Program-made: the position numbers and the translations under genes | Notes under the pieces: model-generated | Told to the model about the DNA's origin: nothing | Database searches by the model: none | Seen by the model: only the letters and a program-made list of their open reading frames with translations | Shown: positions 1 to 5,041 of the stretch, piece after piece | Layout of the letters: every line of letters begins with the position of its first letter | Numbering within the stretch: the stretch's first letter is position 1 | Assembly (NCBI GenBank): GCA_029861675.1 | Contig: JAOTYV010000327.1 | Span: 1 to 5,041 of the forward strand | DNA length: 5,041 nt | Direction of reading: 5' to 3' | Source: Alphaproteobacteria bacterium | GTDB lineage: Bacteria; Pseudomonadota; Alphaproteobacteria; UBA8366

Positions 1-2
1 AT

Positions 3-944
3 GCGAACGGCGAGAGCGTCGAGGGACATCTGGAACGCATCTCCGAACTCTGGGCCGGGTTCAACCGGGTCGCGGTCGAGAACCCCCATGCCTGGATCCG
101 CAAACCCTACAGCGCGGCCGAAATCCGCACGCCGTCGCCCGCGAACCGGCCGGTCTCCTACCCCTATACGAAGCTGATGAATTCCAACAACAGCGTCGAT
201 CAGGGCGCGGCGCTGATCCTGACATCGGTTGCCAAGGCGCGCAGCCTCGGCATCGGCGAAGACCGCTGGATCTACCCGCTCGCGGGGACGGAAGCCTGGG
301 ATCACCTCTATGTCTCGGAGCGCGACACGCTGCACACCTCGCCCGCCATCCGGCTGGCCGCCGCCAGGCTGTTCGAGATGACGAACCTCGGCGTCGCCGA
401 TCTGGACACCATCGATCTCTACAGCTGCTTTCCGGCGGCGGTGCAGGTATCGGCCAATGAAATCGGCATCCCGCAGGACAGGCCATTGACCGTCACCGGC
501 GGGCTGACCTTCGCCGGCGGTCCCCTGAACAACTACGTGATACACGCGATTGCGCGGACGGCCGAAATGCTGCGGGCGACGCCGGGCGGCCGCGGCCTCG
601 TCACCGCCAATGGCGGGTTGCTGACGAAGCACGCGCTCTGTCTCTATTCCGCCGACTCGCCGGACCGCCCCTTCGCCTGGGCGGATGTGCAGGCCGAGGT
701 CGACGCGACCCCGCGCCGCGACGTCGCCCTCGAGCATGATGGAACCGCGACCGTGGAATCCTATGTGGTCATGTACGACGCGAACGGCGCGCCGCAGATC
801 GCCCACACCGCCTGCCTGCTCGACGACGGACGCCGCACCTGGGCCAACGTCACCGACCGCGACACCGTCGGCGCGATGATGGCGCAAGAATTCTGCGGCC
901 GCAGCGGCGTCATCGATGGGTCGGGAAATTTGCGGGTAGGGTGA
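3..944 (+). CDS. Thiolase-like protein (acetyl-CoA acetyltransferase family, TLP1 type), C-terminal 313 codons; 5' end outside window
   Basis: The reading frame is open from the left edge (first full codon at position 3) to TGA at 942-944, so the N-terminal thiolase half, where the nucleophilic cysteine would be, is missing. Visible blocks, numbered in this fragment, are NSNNSVDQGAALILTS at 60-75, DLYSCFPAAVQ at 138-148, GGLTFAGGPLNNYVIHAIA at 166-184 and TANGGLLTKHALCLYS at 201-216. After these, about residues 235-300 resemble the extra beta-rich C-terminal domain of thiolase-like type 1 proteins. In classical and SCP2-type thiolases the glycine-rich block contains a GHP histidine; here it reads GGP, with a histidine eight residues later. 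A mycobacterial TLP1 protein is known to have the thiolase fold but no thiolase activity, so the reaction here is uncertain. An ATG at 177 is internal, because homologous sequence continues upstream of it. The fold assignment is sure; the activity is not. The next gene converges on it. Confidence 0.88.
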   Translation, partial: ANGESVEGHLERISELWAGFNRVAVENPHAWIRKPYSAAEIRTPSPANRPVSYPYTKLMNSNNSVDQGAALILTSVAKARSLGIGEDRWIYPLAGTEAWDHLYVSERDTLHTSPAIRLAAARLFEMTNLGVADLDTIDLYSCFPAAVQVSANEIGIPQDRPLTVTGGLTFAGGPLNNYVIHAIARTAEMLRATPGGRGLVTANGGLLTKHALCLYSADSPDRPFAWADVQAEVDATPRRDVALEHDGTATVESYVVMYDANGAPQIAHTACLLDDGRRTWANVTDRDTVGAMMAQEFCGRSGVIDGSGNLRVG

Positions 945-985
945 GGATGAAACCGATTGCGGCGCCCCATTGCGGACGCACCAAT

Positions 986-1020
986 GGTTGTGGCGGATAA
1001 ATCAATAATCCGTCGCAACC
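986..1020. terminator. Imperfect hairpin between convergent genes, possible bidirectional terminator or extragenic palindrome
   Basis: GGTTGTGGCGGAT at 986-998 and ATCCGTCGCAACC at 1008-1020 form a 13-bp stem with two G-U wobbles and a 9-base A/T-rich loop. It lies 41 bases after the thiolase-like stop and 34 bases beyond the methyltransferase stop, where a shared terminator is expected. There is no T-run directly after either arm, so it is not a textbook intrinsic terminator. It could protect 3' ends or be a dispersed palindrome. A weaker inverted repeat, CCATTG at 967-972 with CAATGG at 982-987, overlaps its left edge. Confidence 0.4.
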
Positions 1021-1054
1021 GATATGGCGACTTCGGACACCGAGCGATACGACC

Positions 1055-1864
1055 CTATTTTTTCGATGCGATTGTTACGACTGAAAAATTTCCAAAGAAG
1101 TATACATTCGCCTCATCGAGAACGCGCAACTCATCAAGCCATTTCTTGGTTTCACTTTCCTGAATTCCATGTCCCTCGACATAAATAGCAACAAGCTTTG
1201 CCAACCAAAAGCCAAAGCGATCCTCATCGTAGCTGATATTCAGCATGGGCAATGGCACCTGCTTGACATTCGAGAACCTGCATCCGTTCAACCATGATCG
1301 TAGGCTCGACGCCAGATTTGGGTGCGCTGCATGCCCGGTCCATGCGGTCATGATCGGGCCGCCTAGCTTTGCGCCTTCGCCGGTCCAATAGATTTGGCTC
1401 CAGTTGGTAGAAACATTTACGAACCTTCCACCGGGTTTCAAAACTCGAAACACTTCCCGCAGCGCCCCGTCAGCGCTTTGCAAATACTCGCAGACCTGAA
1501 CGGACAATACAGCGTCAAAGCTGGCGGCGTTATATGGCAGCGCAAAACCATCGCCGGTTTCGAATAGGACATTGCCCATCCCCTTGCACCGCTGAGACGC
1601 GGCCGCGATCTGGTCTTCGCTTATGTCAATGCCGGTGACCTGGCCGTCAATCCCGACAGTTGCGGCGATATCCTTTACGTAGAATCCGCCGCCACAGCCA
1701 AGATCAAGAATGCGCTCGCCCTTCCGCGGTCTTAGCTCTCCGAGGACGGCCGCCCGTCTACCTAGCTGGTCGGCGCAATTTGCCAATGATTGCTGGATGC
1801 GTGACAGCTCTCCCGAATACTCCATTTTGCCCCCAAGGAACTCAAGTGAAGATTCTAGCGTCAT
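1055..1864 (-). CDS. Class I SAM-dependent methyltransferase, substrate unknown
   Basis: This 269-residue protein probably transfers a methyl group from S-adenosylmethionine to a small molecule in the cytoplasm. The Rossmann-fold motifs are clear: ILDLGCGGGFY (residues 52-62, SAM glycine loop), TGIDIS (77-82, acidic end of strand 2), FDAVLSVQV (116-124) and LKPGGRFVNV (142-151). The C-terminal third, with HAAHPNL and a final WLDELR...YFF...K pattern, resembles a broad family of small-molecule methyltransferases, but no residue fixes the substrate. There is no signal peptide or membrane segment. The start is uncertain. ATG at 1864 is chosen; TTG at 1876 has a GGA six bases upstream and adds four residues; ATG at 1825 has a GGGGG just upstream and gives the N-terminus most like family members (MEYSGEL). 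The gene is about 38-50% GC in its 3' half, far below its neighbours, which suggests transfer. It lies 128 bases downstream of the CoA-transferase beta gene on the same strand. Confidence 0.88.
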   Translation of the reverse strand: MTLESSLEFLGGKMEYSGELSRIQQSLANCADQLGRRAAVLGELRPRKGERILDLGCGGGFYVKDIAATVGIDGQVTGIDISEDQIAAASQRCKGMGNVLFETGDGFALPYNAASFDAVLSVQVCEYLQSADGALREVFRVLKPGGRFVNVSTNWSQIYWTGEGAKLGGPIMTAWTGHAAHPNLASSLRSWLNGCRFSNVKQVPLPMLNISYDEDRFGFWLAKLVAIYVEGHGIQESETKKWLDELRVLDEANVYFFGNFSVVTIASKK

Positions 1865-1888
1865 TTCTCGGCGCAATGAGCGTCCAAA

Positions 1889-1917
1889 ATCATACGCTTG
1901 AGATTCGATTGGGTCGA
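1889..1917 (-). promoter_or_regulatory. Candidate sigma-70-like promoter for the methyltransferase gene
   Basis: On the minus strand, TCGACC (positions 1917-1912) lies 17 bases from TATGAT (1894-1889). The second box matches TATAAT at five of six positions and the first matches TTGACA at four of six. Transcription would begin near 1882, giving a leader of about 17 bases to the ATG at 1864 and only about 5 to the TTG at 1876. Found by eye only. Confidence 0.3.
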
Positions 1918-1938
1918 GCGCGCTATTGAGGTATTACA

Positions 1939-1962
1939 TCGATAGTCGCTGCCTCGATAGTC
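1939..1962. repeat. Two direct copies of TCGATAGTC, 15-bp period, upstream of the methyltransferase
   Basis: TCGATAGTC occurs at 1939-1947 and again at 1954-1962 with six bases between. The pair sits about 22-45 bases upstream of the candidate -35 box of the methyltransferase, in the gap after the CoA-transferase beta gene. Direct repeats in this position can be binding sites for an activator or response regulator, but a 15-base period is not one helical turn and no known motif is recognised. Chance duplication is possible. Confidence 0.4.
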
Positions 1963-1992
1963 CAGCACCCTCCGATGCGTCGATCCCGCCGC

Positions 1993-2673
1993 CTAACCCG
2001 CCCCGACGTCTGGCGCGGTCAGTACGCCGCAATCCTCGGCGAAGGCGAGCGTCGCACCGCTCCGCGCCTGCAGTTCATCCCGCGGCAGCCCGTCGAGGAT
2101 TTCGCGGACGACGAACCCGTCGCCGGTCACGTCGACCACCGCCAGGTCGGTGTAGACCCGGTCGACCACGCCGACGCCGGTCAGGGGATAGCTGCAGGTC
2201 TCGACGAGGCGCGCCGCGCCGTCCTTGGTGGTGTGCTGCATCGTAATGCGCACGCTTTTCGCGCCGGTGACGAGATCCATCGCGCCGCCGACAAGCTGGC
2301 CCTTATGGGTCATCTTGGCGTCCCAGTTGGCGAGGTCACCACTGGCCGATACCTCGAACCCGCCGAGCAGCGTCACGTCGAGATGGCCGCCACGGATCAT
2401 CGCGAAGGCCTGGGACGAATCGAACAGCGCCGCGCCGGGCCGCAGCGTGATCATCTGACTGCCCGCATCGACGAAATCCGTGTCGATCTCGTTTTCCGTC
2501 GCCAGCGGGCCGACGCCGACGATGCCGTTTTCCGAATGGAACATCAACTCGCGATCCGCCGGCTTGTAGTTCGCCACCAGGAGCGGCATGCCGAGGCCGA
2601 GATTGACATAAGTGCCTTCCAGCAGATCCTGCGCCGCGCGCCAGGCGATCTGGTGCCGTGACAATGGTTGCAT
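1993..2673 (-). CDS. Family I CoA-transferase, beta subunit (3-oxoacid / 3-oxoadipate CoA-transferase type)
   Basis: This 226-residue protein is the catalytic subunit of a heteromeric CoA-transferase that exchanges CoA between an acyl-CoA donor, often succinyl-CoA, and a carboxylic or 3-oxo acid. The diagnostic SENG motif is at residues 47-50; family knowledge makes Glu48 the residue that forms the glutamyl-CoA intermediate. Other conserved blocks are GLGMP (26-30), MIRGGHLDV (92-100), GDLANW (112-117), GGAMDL (129-134) and CSYPLTG (160-166). The length fits PcaJ/ScoB proteins, with a slightly longer C-terminal tail. The ATG follows GGGAGGG (2688-2682) by eight bases, and that site lies within the end of the alpha gene, so the two are probably translationally coupled. 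Similarity by eye is to both PcaJ and ScoB, so the acid substrate cannot be stated and no symbol is given. Confidence 0.94.
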   Translation of the reverse strand: MQPLSRHQIAWRAAQDLLEGTYVNLGLGMPLLVANYKPADRELMFHSENGIVGVGPLATENEIDTDFVDAGSQMITLRPGAALFDSSQAFAMIRGGHLDVTLLGGFEVSASGDLANWDAKMTHKGQLVGGAMDLVTGAKSVRITMQHTTKDGAARLVETCSYPLTGVGVVDRVYTDLAVVDVTGDGFVVREILDGLPRDELQARSGATLAFAEDCGVLTAPDVGAG

Positions 2674-2675
2674 GA

Positions 2676-3371
2676 TCAGAGCCCTCCCGCGTTGCTGGGG
2701 CTGGCGTCTTCGAGCTCGATGACCCGCTGCACGTAAATCCCCGGAATGTGAATGCCGTCGGGTTCAATGGGATCGTCGGTCGCGGCGCCGGTCTCGATCA
2801 CCGTCGTCCGCGCCGCCATCGCCATGGCGAGGCCGAAATTGCCTTGCGCGCCACGGAACCGCACGTTGCCCCAGCGGTCCGCCCGCGCCGCGCGGATCAA
2901 CGCGAAATCGGCCGTGATGGCGGTCTCGAGGACGCAGGTCTTGCCGTTGAACTCGCGAACTTCCTTGCCTTCGCCAAGCTGCGTGCCCGCCGCCGTTGGC
3001 GTGTAGAAGGCCTGCACGCCGGCGCCGCCGGCGCGGATGCGCTCGGCGAAGGTGCCCTGCGGGACCATTTCGATGTCGAGCTCGCCATCCAGCCATTGAC
3101 GCTCGTAAATCGACGTGTCGCGCCCCCGGCTGCGCGCCGCCGAACAGATCACCTTTGAAACCCGCCGGTCGCCGAAGATGCGCGGCGCGACGCCGTCGAC
3201 GAACCGGATGCCGTTCAGGATCAAGGTCAGGTCCCGGGCCGTCATGTTTTCGAGCGCCCGGATCAGGGCGAAGGCGATGCCCGTGCCGCCGAATCCGCTC
3301 ACCAGAATCGACGACCCGTCGCCGATCCCGTCGAGCGCCGCTTCAATTGTTTCGACGCGTTTGTCGATCAT
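2676..3371 (-). CDS. Family I CoA-transferase, alpha subunit (3-oxoacid / 3-oxoadipate CoA-transferase type)
   Basis: This 231-residue protein pairs with the beta subunit encoded two bases downstream to form the active CoA-transferase. Its N-terminus, MIDKRVETIEAALDGIGDG, and the glycine loop SGFGGTG (25-31) match the family start. Further blocks are VPQGTFAERIRAGGAGV (103-119), LGEGKEVREFNGK (132-144), DRWGN (165-169) and IPGIYVQRV (209-217). The pattern looks closer to PcaI than to ScoA, for example DRWGN, but the segment after strand 3 (residues 52-66) lacks the usual NNAG-type stretch, so the substrate may differ from 3-oxoadipate. The frame is open upstream to 3602 and could add 77 residues. 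That extension has no family counterpart and covers the intergenic region, so ATG at 3371 is chosen, with GAGGGG (3388-3383) 11 bases upstream. Confidence 0.92.
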   Translation of the reverse strand: MIDKRVETIEAALDGIGDGSSILVSGFGGTGIAFALIRALENMTARDLTLILNGIRFVDGVAPRIFGDRRVSKVICSAARSRGRDTSIYERQWLDGELDIEMVPQGTFAERIRAGGAGVQAFYTPTAAGTQLGEGKEVREFNGKTCVLETAITADFALIRAARADRWGNVRFRGAQGNFGLAMAMAARTTVIETGAATDDPIEPDGIHIPGIYVQRVIELEDASPSNAGGL

Positions 3372-3431
3372 TCGTCTGTCGTCCCCTCGAAGGTCGTGCT
3401 TGCCCGCCGATGGCATGGCTCCAAGCGGCCC

Positions 3432-3460
3432 ATTAAATTCGAGGAAGCCGTCCAACGCAA
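3432..3460 (-). promoter_or_regulatory. Candidate sigma-70-like promoter for the CoA-transferase operon
   Basis: On the minus strand, TTGCGT (3460-3455) and TTTAAT (3437-3432) are separated by 17 bases. The second box matches TATAAT at five of six positions; the first matches TTGACA at three. Transcription would start near 3425, giving a leader of roughly 54 bases before the ATG at 3371. If correct, this supports the short alpha-subunit start, because the longer reading frame begins upstream of this promoter. Seen by eye only. Confidence 0.3.
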
Positions 3461-3466
3461 ATTGGA
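3451..3466. promoter_or_regulatory. Interrupted palindrome TCCAA-N6-TTGGA overlapping the candidate -35 box, possible operator
   Basis: TCCAA at 3451-3455 and TTGGA at 3462-3466 are perfect inverted copies with six bases between, covering the candidate -35 box of the CoA-transferase promoter. Genes of this type are often controlled by IclR- or LysR-type regulators that bind such dyads, but no regulator gene is in the window. Five-base arms can easily arise by chance. Confidence 0.25.
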
Positions 3467-3622
3467 ACCGTATCGGAATGGGCGGCCGGGCAGAATTCGT
3501 CCTATGCCATTTGGCGGCACCGCGCGATGCGGAACGACTTGCCAAATCCTCCGGATGCACCATTTCTGGTTGGACGCGGTATGGATCGCGTATCGGGACC
3601 ATCGGTCAAAGGGAGCTAGGGT

Positions 3623-4144
3623 ATGTCGAACACGCCCATGCAGTGGCCATCGAAGGCCGCTCGATCAATCGGATCGCTGGTTTGGGTGCTGGCAGTCGGT
3701 CTCATGATCGCGCCGCCGCCGGACGTGCTGGCGGATGACAACCCAAGCCCGTCGTCACAGCCTGCGACATCGCCGTCGGATATGAAACTGGCTTCAGCCC
3801 GAGCGAAGATTAAGGCCAAACAGTACGAAGCGGCGATCCCGCTGCTGCAGGAAGTCGTTGCCGCCGACGGCCGTAACGCCGACGCCCATAACCTGCTCGG
3901 GTATTCGAACCGCAAGCTGGGGCGGTATCCGGACGCGTCGAAGGCCTATGGCCGGGCGCTCTCTCTCGATCCGAAACATAAAGGGGCGCTGGAATATCAG
4001 GGCGAGCTATTCCTGAAGCTCGGACAGCTCGATAAGGCGGAGAAAAATCTCGAACGGCTGGATTCGATCTGCTGGCTCGGCTGCGAGGAGTACACCGATT
4101 TGAAGGAATCGATCGCGGCCTACAAGAAAAAGCGCGGCAGTTGA
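3623..4144 (+). CDS. Exported tetratricopeptide-repeat (TPR) protein
   Basis: This 173-residue protein is probably exported to the periplasm and acts as a protein-protein interaction scaffold. A signal peptide is visible: a lysine/arginine-bearing start (residues 1-14), a hydrophobic core SIGSLVWVLAVGLMIA (15-30) and a likely cut after VLA (35-37). A Ser/Pro-rich linker follows to about residue 53. Then come three helical hairpins of about 34 residues, near 54-87, 88-121 and 122-149. The middle one is closest to consensus, with LLGYSNRKLGRYPDASKAY and a final DP. The C-terminus has two cysteines in CWLGC (150-154), then a charged helix. The ATG is well supported by AAAGGGAG at 3608-3615, seven bases upstream. 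The gene is divergent from the CoA-transferase operon, and the next plus-strand gene begins 106 bases after its stop. The partner and process are unknown. Similar short secreted TPR proteins are common in alphaproteobacteria. Confidence 0.87.
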   Translation: MSNTPMQWPSKAARSIGSLVWVLAVGLMIAPPPDVLADDNPSPSSQPATSPSDMKLASARAKIKAKQYEAAIPLLQEVVAADGRNADAHNLLGYSNRKLGRYPDASKAYGRALSLDPKHKGALEYQGELFLKLGQLDKAEKNLERLDSICWLGCEEYTDLKESIAAYKKKRGS

Positions 4145-4150
4145 GGAAGG

Positions 4151-4166
4151 GCAATTCTGCGGCCGC
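4151..4166. repeat. 16-bp direct repeat GCAATTCTGCGGCCGC, copy 1 (intergenic)
   Basis: This 16-mer, just after the stop of the exported TPR gene, recurs exactly at 4398-4413 inside the next gene. Its last 14 bases also occur at 889-902 inside the thiolase-like gene. Two copies are coding and fit their proteins naturally, so a shared origin is doubtful. Confidence 0.5.
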
Positions 4167-4192
4167 CCATTACGCCATCTACCACAAAAATC

Positions 4193-4209
4193 CGCGGCAA
4201 GGTTCCGCG
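4193..4209 (+). terminator. Weak GC-rich stem-loop between the two repeat-protein genes
   Basis: CGCGG at 4193-4197 and CCGCG at 4205-4209 form a 5-bp stem with a 7-base loop, about 50 bases after the exported TPR gene. Only three T bases follow shortly after, so termination would be inefficient at best. The rest of the 4145-4250 spacer shows no clear promoter. Confidence 0.2.
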
Positions 4210-4236
4210 AAGTTTCGATTGCGTTGGCGCGGTCTT

Positions 4237-4242
4237 AAGGAG
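4237..4242 (+). promoter_or_regulatory. Strong Shine-Dalgarno site (AAGGAG) fixing the start of the right-hand gene
   Basis: AAGGAG lies eight bases before the ATG at 4251, close to the ideal match and spacing for anti-Shine-Dalgarno pairing. It is the main evidence that the open frame running to the window edge is a real gene starting here. Confidence 0.75.
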
Positions 4243-4250
4243 CGACATTA

Positions 4251-5041
4251 ATGCTACGTCTTCGAGATTTTTCGCTGGAAGAGCCATCTGAAACGGCAGC
4301 CCTTCGGCGAAAATGTGCGGAGAGGCCAAACGATGTTTCGGGGCAGATCGCATTCGGGGTCGCCTTGAGCCGATCGGGCTGCACGTATGAGGCGTCTGCA
4401 ATTCTGCGGCCGCTGCGGGCACAATGGAAATCCTCGGACGACGAGCAACCAGCCCGTATCGCGCTCGAAACCCAGACCTGGTGGAACAAGAATTGGCGGG
4501 CATTCGCGCAATTCAAGCATGCCGGGAACAAGGAAGCGGCGCTGCAGTTGCTCGGGGACCGTGCGGTCTTGTGTTGGGACCTGCCGCCCCTCCTGGTCCA
4601 CCTCGGCGATTTTGCCGCCGGCGACGGTCAATTCGATCTGGCCAATCACCTGTATCAGCGAGTCGCCTATTTGTCGCAGCGCGGCCTACCGAAAATGAAC
4701 ATGGCGCCGTTCGCCTATGTGGCGCAGGCATCGCTGGTGGAAACCTTACTTCTAAGCGGCAAGCCCGGCGAAGCTCTTGAGCGGCATCGGGCGATCACCC
4801 CAAACGCGGGTAACGCCATGGCCCATGAGATCCAACATCTCAAATTGTTGGTCGCGACGCAGAATTTCGACGAGGCCATGCGTCAGGCAGCTTCCACGAT
4901 CATGACCGCCAAAAAGCATCGTTCCGGCTATAGCAAGGTCGTGAGAATGGAGTTTATCGAGACAGCTCCCGAACTTGCGCCACTACGCGATCGCAGCGAT
5001 TGGACCGGGATGCTGAACGACCCCTCCAGCTACCTGAAGCT
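4251..5041 (+). CDS. Unrecognised alpha-helical repeat (TPR-like) protein, 3' end outside window
   Basis: The frame is open for 263 codons from ATG at 4251 to the right edge with no stop, so the C-terminus is unknown. I do not recognise the family. The protein has no signal peptide or membrane segment and is probably cytoplasmic. Several stretches look like degenerate TPR-style helical hairpins: residues about 28-60 (IAFGVALSRSGCTYEASAIL), 111-143 (HLGDFAAGDGQFDLANHLYQ), 154-186 (ETLLLSGKPGEALERHR) and 189-222 (LLVATQNFDEAMRQA). The central part is rich in tryptophan (WW at 77-78, W82, W109). Residues 240-257, PELAPLRDRSDWTGMLNDP-like, resemble the closing segment often seen at the end of TPR arrays, so the stop may lie soon after the edge. 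The start is well supported by AAGGAG eight bases upstream. It follows another TPR gene on the same strand, which suggests but does not prove a shared role. Confidence 0.8.
   Translation, partial: MLRLRDFSLEEPSETAALRRKCAERPNDVSGQIAFGVALSRSGCTYEASAILRPLRAQWKSSDDEQPARIALETQTWWNKNWRAFAQFKHAGNKEAALQLLGDRAVLCWDLPPLLVHLGDFAAGDGQFDLANHLYQRVAYLSQRGLPKMNMAPFAYVAQASLVETLLLSGKPGEALERHRAITPNAGNAMAHEIQHLKLLVATQNFDEAMRQAASTIMTAKKHRSGYSKVVRMEFIETAPELAPLRDRSDWTGMLNDPSSYLK
4398..4413. repeat. 16-bp direct repeat GCAATTCTGCGGCCGC, copy 2 (coding)
   Basis: This is an exact match to 4151-4166, on the same strand and 247 bases downstream. Here it encodes part of a helix of the TPR-like protein (AILRP). Two identical 16-mers this close together could allow a slipped deletion that would remove the start of this gene. 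Confidence 0.5.

Noticed and set aside
61..486. A 141-codon minus-strand open frame opposite the thiolase-like gene
   Set aside because: It is dominated by Arg, Pro, Ser and Cys with no motif, and is the antisense shadow of clear thiolase sequence.
887..902. GAATTCTGCGGCCGC resembles an EcoRI/NotI cloning linker
   Set aside because: The sequence is in frame inside the natural C-terminus of the thiolase-like protein, and similar copies sit in unrelated natural contexts without any vector sequence beside them.
945..1930. A transposon or insertion sequence carrying the methyltransferase
   Set aside because: There is no transposase, and the hairpin and the 9-bp direct repeats do not form matching terminal inverted repeats or a target-site duplication around the gene.
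1877..1992. A terminator after the CoA-transferase beta gene
   Set aside because: No stable stem followed by a T-run is visible on the minus strand, so read-through into the methyltransferase remains possible.
1975..2661. A 228-codon plus-strand open frame opposite the CoA-transferase beta gene
   Set aside because: The opposite strand encodes a complete CoA-transferase subunit with the SENG motif; this frame is Arg/Asp/His-rich with no recognisable motif, typical of antisense frames in high-GC DNA.
3..3371. A PcaF-PcaI-PcaJ style degradation cluster
   Set aside because: The thiolase-like gene is on the opposite strand, separated by a methyltransferase, and lacks the GHP motif of functional thiolases such as PcaF.
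3115..3738. A 207-codon plus-strand open frame across the alpha-subunit start and the exported TPR gene
   Set aside because: It overlaps two well-supported genes in other frames, has no domain features and would ignore the strong ribosome binding site at 3608-3615.

Overview
The window looks like a piece of a high-GC proteobacterial chromosome, most likely an alphaproteobacterium. This rests on hand-counted GC of about 72% in two sampled 60-base blocks of the main genes, good Shine-Dalgarno sites, and a secreted TPR protein of a style common in that class. No RNA gene, CRISPR array, insertion sequence, integrase or origin is visible. Everything here is read by eye; no database search was run.

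Layout, left to right. (1) Positions 3-944, plus strand: the C-terminal 313 codons of a thiolase-fold protein with an extra C-terminal domain; its N-terminus lies outside the window. (2) Positions 945-1054: a short convergent spacer with a long imperfect hairpin. (3) Positions 1055-1864, minus strand: a class I SAM-dependent methyltransferase, clearly lower in GC than its surroundings. (4) Positions 1865-1992: a spacer with a candidate promoter and two direct 9-bp repeats. (5) Positions 1993-3371, minus strand: the beta and alpha subunits of a family I CoA-transferase, two bases apart, most similar to the PcaI/PcaJ and ScoA/ScoB type. (6) Positions 3372-3622: a divergent intergenic region with a candidate promoter and palindrome for the CoA-transferase. 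(7) Positions 3623-4144, plus strand: a small exported TPR protein. (8) Positions 4251-5041, plus strand: an unrecognised alpha-helical repeat protein that runs off the right edge.

How the genes may work together. The CoA-transferase pair moves CoA between a small acyl-CoA and an acid, a typical step before thiolytic cleavage in breakdown of aromatic or keto acids. The thiolase-like protein nearby also suggests acyl-CoA metabolism, but it lacks the usual GHP histidine motif and is convergent with the others, so it should not be assumed to be the partner thiolase. The methyltransferase lies downstream of the CoA-transferase genes on the same strand and could be reached by read-through, but it has its own candidate promoter and a different base composition. 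The two repeat proteins on the right form a separate plus-strand group of unknown role.

I did not find a convincing new multi-gene system. The points most worth a second look are the catalytically odd thiolase-like protein, the low-GC methyltransferase with its flanking repeats and hairpin, and the paired helical-repeat proteins.
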